Shown here: positions 1 to 8,920 of the stretch, piece by piece | How positions within the stretch are numbered: the stretch's first letter is position 1 | How the letters are laid out: every line of letters starts with the position of its first letter | Assembly: GCF_010994035.1 (NCBI RefSeq) | Contig: NZ_WIXN01000014.1 | Span: 41,064-105,063, forward strand | DNA: 64,000 nucleotides | Direction of reading: 5' to 3' | From: Virgibacillus aidingensis | GTDB taxonomy: Bacteria > Bacillota > Bacilli > Bacillales > Amphibacillaceae | Made by a program: the position numbers and the translations under genes | The notes under the pieces: generated by a model | Databases searched by the model: none | Seen by the model: only the letters and a program-made list of their open reading frames with translations | What the model was told of the DNA's origin: nothing

Positions 1-939
1 GATATGGATGACATTTATTCCTATATCAAAAATAACGGTCCTAAAACAGTTGCAATAACAGGTGCCGGATTTATTGGCCTGGAAATGGCGGAAAACCTCC
101 ACAAGTTAGGTTTAAAATGTACGATCATTGACAGATCCGCCCAAGTATTTAAAGCTGTAGATTCCGATCTTGCGGCACATGTGCAAACACATCTGGAAGA
201 AAAAGGAGTACAGGTTCATTTAAATGATGGTATTGCTGCCTTTTCCGATAATGGCACTACTTTGCATTTAAACAGCGGCAAGACTGTACATTCTGATTTG
301 AATATTATGGCAGTGGGCATAAAACCGAATACTTCTCTGGCAATTGATGCTTTCTTAACCCTGGGCAGCACCGGAGCGATTAAAGTAAATGAATATATGC
401 AAACAGCGGACCCGAATATTTATGCACTGGGGGATGCTGTTGAAACGAGAGATTTAGTAATGGACACAGCAAGGAGTATTGCGCTTGCTTCACCGGCACA
501 CCGTCAGGCATATATTATTGCAAGTCATCTGAATAATAAACCGGTGCCATATAAAGGAACACTGGGTACATCTATTATAAAGCTTTTTGATTTGAGTGTA
601 GGGGCAACTGGTCACAATCGCACCTCTTTAAATAAACAGGGGGTTACCTATAGAGAAGCAAACCTGGAGGCCTATTCTCATGCCAGGTATTTTCCGGGAT
701 CCGATAAGCTCTGGCTGAAAATATTATTTGATGAAAAAACCGGTACCATCTATGGTGGACAGGCTGCAGGATTTGATGGAGTCGATAAGCGACTTGCCGT
801 ATTGGCAACAGCCATCCATGCAAAACTGACTGTTGCCGATTTACCGGAGTTGGAGCTTGGTTATGCTCCGCCATACTCTACTCCAAAGGATCCAATTAAT
901 GTGCTTGGCTATAAAGCCGCTGCCAAGCTCGATAATTAG
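1..939 (+). CDS. CoA-disulfide reductase-like flavoprotein (5' end outside window)
   Basis: This is the C-terminal 312 codons of a pyridine nucleotide-disulfide oxidoreductase. The frame is open from base 1, so the ATG at 4 is probably internal. The start of the NAD(P)H-binding Rossmann fold (ITGAGFIGLEMAE) is seen near residue 20, the FAD-binding motif (YALGDAVE) near residue 140, and a dimerisation domain after it. The end (LGYAPPYSTPKDPIN) is typical of CoA-disulfide reductases and their NADH oxidase/persulfide reductase relatives. The protein stops after that domain, so the C-terminal rhodanese domain of some relatives is absent. The redox-active N-terminal cysteine lies outside the window, so the exact substrate (CoA disulfide, polysulfide or oxygen) cannot be decided. 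A cytosolic thiol-redox role is the family expectation. Confidence 0.85.
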   Translation, partial: DMDDIYSYIKNNGPKTVAITGAGFIGLEMAENLHKLGLKCTIIDRSAQVFKAVDSDLAAHVQTHLEEKGVQVHLNDGIAAFSDNGTTLHLNSGKTVHSDLNIMAVGIKPNTSLAIDAFLTLGSTGAIKVNEYMQTADPNIYALGDAVETRDLVMDTARSIALASPAHRQAYIIASHLNNKPVPYKGTLGTSIIKLFDLSVGATGHNRTSLNKQGVTYREANLEAYSHARYFPGSDKLWLKILFDEKTGTIYGGQAAGFDGVDKRLAVLATAIHAKLTVADLPELELGYAPPYSTPKDPINVLGYKAAAKLDN

Positions 940-1078
940 TTATTGAGATTATTTTGTCTGTGAAGGGGGATACTTTTTAGCGTTTATTTATTTTTGAGGG
1001 CATGGCATATATAGAATAAGTGCTTTATAACAGTTATATTGAATGGGCACGTTGGAAAGCAGAAAAACATTGCGCCAT

Positions 1079-1754
1079 GTCCTTGAATGTTAATCTCGCG
1101 GACGAATGAAGCTGATTTTCCGGGCAATATGTCCTTGAAGAGTGGGCTCGGGGACAAATGAAACAAAAACATGGGCAACTTTGTCCTTGACGAGTGGACT
1201 CGGGGACAAATGAAACAAAAACATGGGCAACTTTGTCCTTGACGAGTGGGCTCATGGACAAATGAAACAAAAACATGGGCTATTTTGTCCTTGAGGAGTG
1301 GGCTCGTGGACAAATGAAACAAAAACATGGGCAACTTTGTCCTTGACGAGTGGACTCGTGGACAAATGAAACAAAAACATGGGCTATTTTGTCCTTGAGG
1401 AGTGGACTCGTGGACAAATAAAGTAAAACCATGGGCTATTTTGTCCTTGACGAGTGGGCTCATGGACAAAAGAAACAAAAACATGGGCTATTTTGTCCTC
1501 GACGAGCGGGCTCATGGACAAATGAAACAAAACCATGGGCTATTTTGTCCTTGACGAGTGGGCTCATGGACAAAAGAAACAAAAACATTGGCAATTTTGT
1601 CCTTGAGGAGCAGGCTCGTGGACAAATGAAACAAAACCATGGGCAACTTTGTCCTCGACGAGCGGGCTCATGGACAAATGAAGCAAAACCATTGGCAATT
1701 TTGTCCTTGACGAGCGGGCTCATGGACAAAAAAAGCAAATGTTCTGGGCGGGAT
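1079..1754. repeat. Thirteen tandem 52-bp repeats with internal palindromes
   Basis: Units begin at 1079, 1131, 1183 and so on to 1703, each exactly 52 bp; a fourteenth begins at 1755 and decays. The first unit is degenerate and the other twelve differ at few positions. Each starts GTCCTTGA and contains GGACAAATGAAAC and CATGGGC. Two palindromes alternate: GGACAAA with TTTGTCC (7 bp, spanning unit boundaries), and GTCC..GAG with CTC..GGAC inside the unit. The length is not a multiple of three, so the long open frames on both strands here are a by-product of repetition rather than genes. The array lies downstream of the flavoprotein gene and upstream of a bidirectional terminator. No spacers vary between units, so this is not a CRISPR array. 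Confidence 0.95.
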
Positions 1755-1935
1755 GTCCTTGATAACGATTTCTGGTTTAAAAGCAGAGTTAAATACTTCT
1801 AAAATCCCATATCAGTCAATTTTTCCAGTGAAGCTTCCCTATTAAAGTGCTTCTACCTGACATTTGACCGAGATGAATTAACCAGTATACCCACCAGTTC
1901 GTATCACAGCCATCAAACCTTAAATAATCCAAAAA

Positions 1936-2004
1936 ATTCCAGCCTCAGTACTGCCCCCCCCCCAAAAGTCACTAACTTTTAAGGGTGCAGTACTCAGCTG
2001 GAAT
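1936..2004. terminator. Bidirectional hairpin terminator
   Basis: ATTCCAGC plus CAGTACTGC pairs with GCAGTACT plus GCTGGAAT. A T-rich run follows on both strands (CTTTTTCGTTTT on the plus strand, TTTTTTGG on the minus strand). It lies just past the stop of the minus-strand gene at 2015. The loop contains a ten-C homopolymer. Confidence 0.75.
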
Positions 2005-2014
2005 CTTTTTCGTT

Positions 2015-2686
2015 TTATAAATCCTCTTCAAAACGATAAACAAGCCTGTAATTATTTTCATCGAGCAGTTCCGCCACGTGTACACGGGGACCATGTCCAA
2101 ATACAACTTCATCTTCGGTCATAGCAACAATCATTGCTTTTGTGTTCTGATGTATATCCTCATAAATATCCCCTACTACCGGCTTTAGCGTGTTATCTGT
2201 TTCTGCAAGATAACTGATGGATTCGTCTTGAAGCTGCTGTTCTTCAGGAACAAGATTTTTATCATAATAGGCGATTTCCTGACTGGCTTCACTTCTCCCT
2301 GGAACCATCACAACATATTCACTATGTTTGACACCATTATCCCTCGTAGTTACTACATTGCCATCTTCTACACTTTCCACTTTTTCAATTTCATTAAGGG
2401 AATAATGATCCAGAAAGTCCGGTGCAGGCTTGACAATCAAAATATAATCACCCGGTTCCGGCACTTTATTCTTATCAATCGTGTAGCGTTTTCCATAAAA
2501 AATAAATGTATCGTTGTGCTGCGGCCGGTATAGTTCAATCTCACTTGCCCTCGTCAGGATTTGTGTCATATCCTTCAAACGATATAGGTGGACAGATTTT
2601 TTTAGAATTGGCTTAACTGAATATACTTTGTGCAATTCATTCCGGTAAAAGACAAACTGCCCTTTCCTGACCTGAAATAGTCTCAT
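2015..2686 (-). CDS. Hypothetical protein, 223 aa, soluble
   Basis: I do not recognise the family. The protein is acidic and beta-rich looking, with no signal peptide or membrane segment. It reads as repeated short strand-turn-strand units: an N-terminal segment starting MRLFQVRKGQFVFYRNELHKV, a second around FIFYGKRYTIDKNKV, a third around VVMVPGRSEA, and a C-terminal segment from VVGDIYEDIHQNTKAMIV. These resemble small SH3-like or KOW-like barrels, but that is only an impression. An ideal ribosome site (GGGAGG) lies 7 bases before the ATG. It is a single-gene unit with the terminator at 1936-2004 behind it. Confidence 0.7.
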   Translation of the reverse strand: MRLFQVRKGQFVFYRNELHKVYSVKPILKKSVHLYRLKDMTQILTRASEIELYRPQHNDTFIFYGKRYTIDKNKVPEPGDYILIVKPAPDFLDHYSLNEIEKVESVEDGNVVTTRDNGVKHSEYVVMVPGRSEASQEIAYYDKNLVPEEQQLQDESISYLAETDNTLKPVVGDIYEDIHQNTKAMIVAMTEDEVVFGHGPRVHVAELLDENNYRLVYRFEEDL

Positions 2687-2808
2687 TTTGTAACCTCCCG
2701 TTATCGCTTAATTATAGTAATCGTTGGAATGCCCTGAAAATCATTTAAGAATGAATCCCTAGCTTTATTTTCCCTATCCATTTAGTAATTTAAACATCAG
2801 CCTGACAG

Positions 2809-4692
2809 TTATTCTTCTTTTTTATTCATTTCCTCTACCAGTAAAGCAAGTTCTTCCCAGCGTTCCATTTTCCTCTCGAGCTCTTTTTCTGTAACCTGCT
2901 GTTCGGAAAATAACTCCTGTACTTTTTCCGAATTACTGCCTGCTTCCCCAATCTCCGTTTGTAACCGGTCAATTTTCATTTCCAATTCCATAATATGATC
3001 TTCAATTGTATTCCATTCTTGCTGATCTTGATAGGAAAGCTTTTTCTTTTGCTTTTGTTTTCCTTTGTCACCTGTTTTTTTCAGATTCTTTTTCCCGGTA
3101 TGGACGGGAAGCTCCTCCAAATAGGCACTATAATTGCCATAGAATACATTTACTTTTCCTTTTCCTGCAAATACAAAAAGTTTATCCACCGTTCGATCCA
3201 GAAAATAACGGTCGTGGGAAACGGTAATGACAACACCGGGAAAATGTGCCAAATAATCTTCCAGTACACTTAATGTTTGTGTATCCAAATCATTTGTCGG
3301 CTCGTCCAGCAGCAGCACATTCGGCTCTCTCATGAGAACTTTCAGCAAGTAGAGGCGCCGCCTTTCCCCGCCGGATAACTTCCGGATGAAGTTCCACTGT
3401 TCTGCTCTTGTAAATAAGAATCGTTCCAGCATCTGCTCGGCAGTAATCACTTCCCCATCTGCAGTATGAATAACCTCAGCCTGTTCCTTGATATAGTCAA
3501 TGACCCGCTTTGTCCCGTCCAGTTCTTCCTCACCTTGTGTATAATAGCCAATCTTAACCGTCCGGCCTGTTTCGATACTTCCCTCATCTGGTGAAATCCG
3601 CTTTGCCATCAGGTTTAAAAGTGTTGTTTTACCGGTCCCATTTGCACCAATTATTCCTATTCTGTCCCCCGGAATAATAATATGGCTAAAATCCGCAACC
3701 AGCTTTTTGCCGTTGTAGCCTTTGCTGATATCATTCAATTCAAGCACCTGTTTTCCAAGTCGGGCAGCACCTGCCTGAAAAGCAACAGATTCACTTTTTG
3801 TGTGAAACGTTTTTTCCTGCATTTTCTCTATTCTTTCTTTTCTGGCCTTCTGTTTTGTGGAGCGTGCACGTGCTCCCCGTTTTAACCAGGCAAGTTCCCG
3901 TCTTAATGTATTTTGGTGCTTAATTTCATCACTGGCCTCCAGCGCTTCCCGTTCCGCTTTTTTCTCTAAAAATATTTCATAATTCCCATCATACTGATAC
4001 AGGTTTCCTTTATCCAGTTCGAAAATACGATTGGTTGCCCGGTTTAAAAAATATCTGTCATGTGTGATTAGAATAAAGGAACCTTTGTAAGACTCTAGAT
4101 ATCCTTCAAGCCATTCTACGGTTTCGTTATCCAAATGGTTTGTCGGTTCGTCAAGCAATAACAGATCAGCAGGCTGCAGCAAAGCTTTTGCCAGCGCTAC
4201 GCGTTTTTTTTGCCCCCCGGATAAAAAACCGACTTTATTGGCAAATTCAGTAATACCTAATTTTGTCAAAATAGTTTTCGCTGTGGTATTGGCTTCCCAC
4301 GCATCAGCTTCATCCATTTTTTGCTGCATCTTCAGCAATTTATCCTGTGCTGATTGATCATCCGGCTGCTGTTGTAATTGCAGCAATGCTTGTTCATAAT
4401 CTCGCATGACCTTCATGATGATAGTGTCACCATAATAGATTTGTTCCATTACGGTCAAATTGTCATCCAGCACTGGCTCCTGATGTGCATATTCTATATG
4501 ATAATCCTTAGGGTGTTTTACTTTTCCCTGCTCGGGCTGCTCCAATCCGGCAATAATTTTTAATAATGTCGATTTCCCTGTGCCATTGACACCAATTAAT
4601 CCAATTTTCTCCTGTTCCCTTATAGCGCATGATATGGAGTGAAACAATACTTTGTCCCCATATGATTTATGTATATTTTCAATCGTAAGCAT
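2809..4692 (-). CDS. yfmR: ABC-F ATPase of the Uup/YfmR type (ribosome-associated)
   Basis: This 627-residue protein has two ABC domains and no membrane segment, the ABC-F layout. The first domain has Walker A GVNGTGKST, signature LSGGQKKR and Walker B LLLLDEPTNHLD. The second has GANGTGKTT, LSGGERRR and LLLDEPTNDLD. Between them lies the basic interdomain linker (RGARARSTKQKARKER) that reaches toward the peptidyl-transferase centre in this class. A charged C-terminal coiled coil (about residues 545-625) is the hallmark of Uup/YfmR. In Bacillus, YfmR helps translation through stalled nascent-chain sequences redundantly with EF-P. It is a housekeeping factor, unlike the Vga-type paralogue at 62185-63759. 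Length matches B. subtilis YfmR closely. Confidence 0.9.
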   Translation of the reverse strand: MLTIENIHKSYGDKVLFHSISCAIREQEKIGLIGVNGTGKSTLLKIIAGLEQPEQGKVKHPKDYHIEYAHQEPVLDDNLTVMEQIYYGDTIIMKVMRDYEQALLQLQQQPDDQSAQDKLLKMQQKMDEADAWEANTTAKTILTKLGITEFANKVGFLSGGQKKRVALAKALLQPADLLLLDEPTNHLDNETVEWLEGYLESYKGSFILITHDRYFLNRATNRIFELDKGNLYQYDGNYEIFLEKKAEREALEASDEIKHQNTLRRELAWLKRGARARSTKQKARKERIEKMQEKTFHTKSESVAFQAGAARLGKQVLELNDISKGYNGKKLVADFSHIIIPGDRIGIIGANGTGKTTLLNLMAKRISPDEGSIETGRTVKIGYYTQGEEELDGTKRVIDYIKEQAEVIHTADGEVITAEQMLERFLFTRAEQWNFIRKLSGGERRRLYLLKVLMREPNVLLLDEPTNDLDTQTLSVLEDYLAHFPGVVITVSHDRYFLDRTVDKLFVFAGKGKVNVFYGNYSAYLEELPVHTGKKNLKKTGDKGKQKQKKKLSYQDQQEWNTIEDHIMELEMKIDRLQTEIGEAGSNSEKVQELFSEQQVTEKELERKMERWEELALLVEEMNKKEE

Positions 4693-4717
4693 GCTTCATT
4701 CCTTCCCTTATATCCCT

Positions 4718-4912
4718 TCATTTTGGGTTTTTTCTGCTCCTGATCCATTCCTTCACAACTACTACGATTAAAAATAAAAACCAGGATGTTACAATATAAT
4801 AGATAGCCCTGGCATAAATGTTCATTTGGGGAAAAAAGGCAGTCATTCCCGTCCAGATTACTCCGATCACCGCAAGCTGTATAACCAATAATTTAATGAT
4901 AATCTCCCCCAC
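4718..4912 (-). CDS. Small two-TM membrane protein
   Basis: A 64-residue protein with two hydrophobic helices (about residues 5-28 and 35-53) and a basic tail (WIRSRKNPK). The family is not recognised. The frame opens with GTG at 4912, but that start overlaps the purine run GGGGGAG. A slightly downstream TTG start served by that run is also possible. It sits between the ResA-like gene and the ABC-F gene, all on the minus strand. The short gaps suggest co-transcription. Confidence 0.55.
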   Translation of the reverse strand: MGEIIIKLLVIQLAVIGVIWTGMTAFFPQMNIYARAIYYIVTSWFLFLIVVVVKEWIRSRKNPK

Positions 4913-4981
4913 GAATAAATAATAGCCTATCCTATATTTTATCCTACTGCATCATAATTTTCCACCTGCGGGACGGTGCTG

Positions 4982-5545
4982 CTATTTTATTTTCTGCAGT
5001 TCCTGCAGCAGCCACTCATAATTCATGGCTCCAAATGCTTTATACTGAATTTTCCCATTTGAATCAAGCATGTAAGTAGTCGGTATTGGCTGAATTCGGT
5101 ATAGCTGGCTTACACTGGCATTTTCATCTAAGAGGATTGGAAATGTAAGTTCGTACTCACGGACAAATTCGCTCACCTTTTTTGCCGAATCCTCTGAATA
5201 TGTTAGATTTACCGCCAAAACAATGACGTCTTTATCTTCAAACAAACGCTGGATATCCGGCATTTCTTCCCTGCACGGACCACACCAGGTTGCCCAAAAA
5301 TTAAGCACTACACGCTTCCCCCGAAAGTCGGATAACCGAACTTCTTGCCCATCCAGTGTTTCCACCCGGAAATCCGGAGCCATATTACCGACTTCCGTTC
5401 CCTCCATCACTTCTTCTTTATTGCCATTCTTTATAAAAGCAGCATTTTCTCCTTGTTGTGCGCCCGATGAATCAAATGCAACAATGGTGAACAACGTAAT
5501 TACCATCAAAACGGGCATGAATACATGCCAATTTGTGATTCTCAA
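4982..5545 (-). CDS. resA: ResA-like membrane-anchored thiol-disulfide oxidoreductase
   Basis: A 187-residue thioredoxin-fold protein with one N-terminal membrane anchor (about residues 8-24), placing the catalytic domain outside the membrane. The redox motif is WCGPC (Cys88 and Cys91). A probable cis-proline lies at PIPTTY (Pro155), and the AhpC/TSA-type insertion (VIVLAVNLTYSED) is present. ResA proteins reduce apocytochrome c haem-binding cysteines during cytochrome c maturation. No ccs genes are adjacent here, so the exact partner is open; StoA-like or general extracytoplasmic reduction are alternatives. The start is TTG, fixed by an ideal GAGGAGG seven bases upstream; the ATG overlapping that spacer is out of frame. 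Confidence 0.8.
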   Translation of the reverse strand: MRITNWHVFMPVLMVITLFTIVAFDSSGAQQGENAAFIKNGNKEEVMEGTEVGNMAPDFRVETLDGQEVRLSDFRGKRVVLNFWATWCGPCREEMPDIQRLFEDKDVIVLAVNLTYSEDSAKKVSEFVREYELTFPILLDENASVSQLYRIQPIPTTYMLDSNGKIQYKAFGAMNYEWLLQELQKIK

Positions 5546-5809
5546 ATGAAAACCTCCTCGTTTTTATTCCTATTGTTGCACCTGCCAGCGGAAATCATAC
5601 GGGCAGCATTCAGTAAACTTTGCTTCTGATGAGCCCGAAGTAATGCCTGGCCTTATAGGGTACCATCTGCAAAGTTTTAAAACTTATTAAATACCAAAAA
5701 CCGATTTCATCTAATACAGTTTTATTGTTATACTGGTATGATAAATCGGTTTCGGGAAATCTATATTTGTTATAGGGGAACAGGTGTTATTTTAAAGGAG
5801 ATGAACACG

Positions 5810-6811
5810 ATGGTTTTAGAAAGAGGTAAAAAGAACTGTATTACAGATATTGAAGGAATAAAAGTCGGGCATATTACCTTATATGAAAAAATAGATGAGG
5901 AAACTACGGTGTGCACTGGAGTGACCGCCATTCTGCCACATAGCGGGGACCTTTTTGACAAAAAGCTTCAGGCTGGAAGTGCGGTGATTAACGGATTTGG
6001 CAAAACAACAGGATTAATTCAGGTGGATGAACTCGGCGAGCTGGAATCGCCTATTATGCTGACTAATACATTCAGCGTAGGTGCTGTTTGGCAGGGCACC
6101 TTGCAATATATGATCAACAGGAACAAAGCAATCGGCGATACGGCGAGTACCGTTAATATTGTAGTTGGCGAATGCAATGATGGCTATTTAAACTCCCTCC
6201 ACCACCAGGCCATTAAACCGGAACATGCCATGGAAGCACTTGAAAATGCCAAGACCGATCCAGTAAAACAGGGGGCGGTAGGTGCAGGAAAGGGAATGGT
6301 CTGTTTCGGCTATAAAGGGGGCATTGGAACAGCATCACGCATAGTATCCGCAAAAAATGAAAAGTATACGGTCGGCTGCCTTGTGCTGAGCAATTTTGGA
6401 AAACGGGAAGAAGCCTTATTTGCCGACTGGAGCAAAACAAAGCTGGATACACCGGATGGATCCATTATGATGATTATTGCAACAGATGCACCGCTGCATA
6501 GCCAGCAGTTAAAGAGACTCGCAAAACGCTGTGCTGCCGGGTTAGGAAGAGTGGGCAGCAATATTGACCATGGAAGTGGAGATATTGCCATTGCATTTTC
6601 CACGGCCAGTACATACGGCGATCAGGCAGAAACCCCGTTGGAATCTATCAGTTACATCCGGAATAATCATGGGATAATGAATCAGCTGTTTCAAGCCGTG
6701 ATCCAGACAACGGAGGAAGCTATCATTAACTCCATGAAATATGCTGAAACAACCTACGGCAGAAAAGGACGTTTTGTGGAAAAAGCACCGCTTATGATGA
6801 AAAAAGAATGA
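5810..6811 (+). CDS. P1 family peptidase (DmpA/BapA type, MEROPS S58)
   Basis: A 333-residue N-terminal nucleophile-type aminopeptidase. It begins with ITDIEGIKVGH, the usual opening of P1 peptidases. The central blocks CTGVTAILPHSGDLF and TNTFSVGAV are typical, as is the late HGSGDIAIAFS block, whose Ser is the expected self-processing nucleophile at a Gly-Ser bond. The family releases N-terminal or beta-amino residues from small peptides; here the substrate is unknown. The start at 5810 is chosen because AAAGGAG lies nine bases upstream. The frame is open for 24 codons further upstream but without a ribosome site. It is monocistronic and followed by a degenerate 52-bp repeat. Confidence 0.85.
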   Translation: MVLERGKKNCITDIEGIKVGHITLYEKIDEETTVCTGVTAILPHSGDLFDKKLQAGSAVINGFGKTTGLIQVDELGELESPIMLTNTFSVGAVWQGTLQYMINRNKAIGDTASTVNIVVGECNDGYLNSLHHQAIKPEHAMEALENAKTDPVKQGAVGAGKGMVCFGYKGGIGTASRIVSAKNEKYTVGCLVLSNFGKREEALFADWSKTKLDTPDGSIMMIIATDAPLHSQQLKRLAKRCAAGLGRVGSNIDHGSGDIAIAFSTASTYGDQAETPLESISYIRNNHGIMNQLFQAVIQTTEEAIINSMKYAETTYGRKGRFVEKAPLMMKKE

Positions 6812-6849
6812 TGAATTTGGTGAAAAGTTTTCCTGTGAATTATGAGGAA

Positions 6850-6975
6850 GGTTATGGAGACATTTTGGCGGCGTTTTCAGGGGGTTTTATCTTCAGGAGC
6901 TGTTATTAAAGATATTTTTGCAGCGTTTTCAGGCAGTTTGTCTTCAAGGATGGCTGCTATTGAGACATTTTCCCC
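6850..6975. repeat. Degenerate two-to-three unit 52-bp repeat
   Basis: GCGTTTTCAGG recurs at 6871 and 6923, exactly 52 bp apart. The adjoining stretches also align (TATCTTCAGGA with TGTCTTCAAGGA). Each unit contains a GTCTTCA..TGAGAC-type palindrome analogous to the GTCC..GGAC palindrome of the array at 1079-1754. The primary sequence differs but period and architecture match, so I read it as a diverged member of the same repeat class. Confidence 0.6.
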
Positions 6976-7273
6976 TTGATTTTTTATAAAAATTGTCCAC
7001 TATAATGGTCTTAAGGAAGTTTGGGGGAAATTACCACAAGCGTGGTCTTACTGAACCCTGTCTTCATAAATTTACTCCAGCCACAGCATAATGCTTCTTG
7101 TTTATCTAGGTTCATCAACTTGCCGGATTGACAAGACTGCCACTGGAATTATTGTGATTAATTTCACATAATGTATATCAATTTATATTTCTTTATGCTT
7201 TTCATTATATTATCATTTACAGGTTTACACTATATTCACTATGTCAAACTTTGTTCATATTTACCCATTAATT

Positions 7274-7316
7274 TGTGATTCAAATCACAAGCAGAAGGTG
7301 CAAAATCAAATATACT
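7274..7316 (+). promoter_or_regulatory. FNR-binding site and -10 box of the nitrite reductase promoter
   Basis: TGTGATTCAAATCACA (7274-7289) is a perfect match to the Bacillus FNR consensus TGTGA-N6-TCACA. A -10 hexamer TATACT lies at 7311-7316. A start about seven bases later (near 7323) puts the centre of the FNR site at about -41.5, the classic activating position. No good -35 box is seen, as expected for an activator-dependent promoter. The inference is anaerobic induction of nirK. Confidence 0.85.
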
Positions 7317-7447
7317 AGAATCAGAGATAAGAAAGAGCCATTCAGTCAAGCAGATAACAAATACAGACAATAGACCAAATTTGATTGAGTGGATAAAAAT
7401 AAAAAACCTTATCTTTAAACAAAAAATAATCTTATGAGGTGATTATT

Positions 7448-8527
7448 ATGTTGAAGAATAAAATGGGTTATGTGATCGCCGGTCTAATTGCTGCTGTACT
7501 GATGTTATCTGCCTGCGGGGAATCAATAGATGATGCGAAAGTATCCGAAGACTTAGAGGATTCCATTGAACAAGTAAATGCTGCTGAAGAGCAGGAGACT
7601 GAAGTTATTGCTCCACACCAGGATTTAAATCAGGAGCCTGTGCCTGTAGAAATGGAACGTGATGGTTCAGACGTATATATCACCATGACTTCCCAGATTA
7701 CGGATATTGAAATTGCACCGGGTGAATTTTATAAAGCATGGACCTTTAACGGAGAAGCTCCAGGCCCTCTAATTGAGGTAATGGAAGGAGACACGATCCA
7801 TTTCACTATGGAAAACCTTGACCCTGCCATACCGCACAGCATGGACTTCCACGCTGTTCATACAGCACCGGATAAAGGATTTGCCGATGTCGCTCCAAAT
7901 GAAGAAGGAACTTTCGTCTATCCAGCGACAAAACCAGGTGTATTCATGTACCACTGTGGTACAGATCCGATTCTTTCCCATATTGCCAATGGTATGCACG
8001 GAGTAATCATCGTTCATCCCGAAGATGGATACCCGACAGATAATGAAGTAGACCGTGAATATGTGCTTATTCAAAACGAATGGTATAAATATAATGACTT
8101 GGATGACATGACAAATGGGGAACCTTCTCAGGTTGTATTCTCGTCCAAAACCCTGAATGGCGGGGATCAGCCGAATACAAACGGAACAGCCACTGCACTG
8201 CAGGACGAACCATTGCTTGCAAAAGTCGGCGACAAAGTCCGCTTCTATATTAACAATGTTGGTCCCAATGAAGTAAGCTCCTTTCACGTTGTAGGAACGA
8301 TCTTTGATGATGTTTATATCGATGGAAATCCTGCCAACCATATGGAAGGGATGCAGACAGTATTGCTTCCGGCAAGCGGCGGGGTCGTTGTAGAATTCAC
8401 AGTAACGGAAGAAGGACAATACCCGTTTGTTACCCACCAGTTCAACCACGCCACAAAAGGCGGCGTTGGAGTGCTGAAGGTAACAGAAGATGGATTGGAT
8501 GATGGTGCAGAAGTAAGCGGACATTAA
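7448..8527 (+). CDS. nirK: Copper-containing nitrite reductase, lipoprotein
   Basis: A 359-residue two-cupredoxin nitrite reductase that makes NO from nitrite. A signal peptide ends in the lipobox LSAC (Cys23), so the enzyme is anchored on the outer face of the membrane, as usual in Gram-positives. All copper ligands are visible: type 1 His130, Cys170, His178 and Met183; type 2 His135, His169 and His330. The catalytic pair Asp133 (HSMDFH) and His280 (SSFHVVG) are present. The start is ATG 7448, since AGGTGA lies five to six bases upstream and the in-frame GTG at 7439 is inside that ribosome site. An FNR site controls it and a strong terminator follows. No other denitrification gene is nearby. 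Confidence 0.95.
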   Translation: MLKNKMGYVIAGLIAAVLMLSACGESIDDAKVSEDLEDSIEQVNAAEEQETEVIAPHQDLNQEPVPVEMERDGSDVYITMTSQITDIEIAPGEFYKAWTFNGEAPGPLIEVMEGDTIHFTMENLDPAIPHSMDFHAVHTAPDKGFADVAPNEEGTFVYPATKPGVFMYHCGTDPILSHIANGMHGVIIVHPEDGYPTDNEVDREYVLIQNEWYKYNDLDDMTNGEPSQVVFSSKTLNGGDQPNTNGTATALQDEPLLAKVGDKVRFYINNVGPNEVSSFHVVGTIFDDVYIDGNPANHMEGMQTVLLPASGGVVVEFTVTEEGQYPFVTHQFNHATKGGVGVLKVTEDGLDDGAEVSGH

Positions 8528-8533
8528 AATTAG

Positions 8534-8569
8534 AGCCTGTCAGCATTTCACGATGCTGACAGGCTTTTT
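8534..8569 (+). terminator. Intrinsic terminator of nirK
   Basis: A perfect 13-bp stem (AGCCTGTCAGCAT with ATGCTGACAGGCT) with a six-base loop, followed by TTTTT. It lies six bases after the nirK stop. Confidence 0.95.
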
Positions 8570-8689
8570 GCCGGAAAGGCCAAATAACTAAATTTTTCAG
8601 ACCTGCTTTGCAGGGAATTCCCACATTTAAGCGGGTCACTGTTTTTAAGCCCGGCAGGTTATTCAGTCAAACAGATCAAATCAGCAGAC

Positions 8690-8920
8690 CTAGTCTTCGT
8701 CCTTTACATCCACATCCTCAGGGATAGGCTCATTTAAATATTCCTGAATCATGACACGATATTTTTCCATTTGTTCAAAATGTGTATTAAACTGTTCTTT
8801 ATTAATTAAAAACTGTTCCCCATCATGTATTGCCCGAATTCTTCTCTCCAGCACCAGCGCCCTGATTTTTGCTTCTTCTATGGATAAATATTCTGCGATC
8901 TCCGGAATTGTAACATACAT
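8690..8920 (-). CDS. Small excisionase-type HTH DNA-binding protein
   Basis: A 76-residue protein with an N-terminal winged-helix of the excisionase/MerR class (TIPEIAEYLSIEEAKIRALV then a wing around RIRAIHDGEQFLINKEQF) and an acidic C-terminal tail. ATG at 8920 is preferred, because AAAGGA lies nine bases upstream; a TTG nine bases earlier abuts the ribosome site. Such proteins bind DNA as architectural or regulatory factors. No recombinase is adjacent, so a phage-excision role is not implied. Confidence 0.75.
   Translation of the reverse strand: MYVTIPEIAEYLSIEEAKIRALVLERRIRAIHDGEQFLINKEQFNTHFEQMEKYRVMIQEYLNEPIPEDVDVKDED

Noticed and set aside
1079..1754. CRISPR array
   Set aside because: Units are contiguous 52-bp repeats without unique spacers, and no cas gene is nearby.
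984..1802. Several overlapping open frames of 80-166 codons on both strands, rich in Phe, His and Ser
   Set aside because: They are produced by a 52-bp tandem repeat whose length is not a multiple of three, so every frame stays open. They have no ribosome sites and no family resemblance.
7769..8524. 251-codon open frame antisense to nirK
   Set aside because: Opposite to a gene with all copper ligands intact; no ribosome site or recognisable domain.
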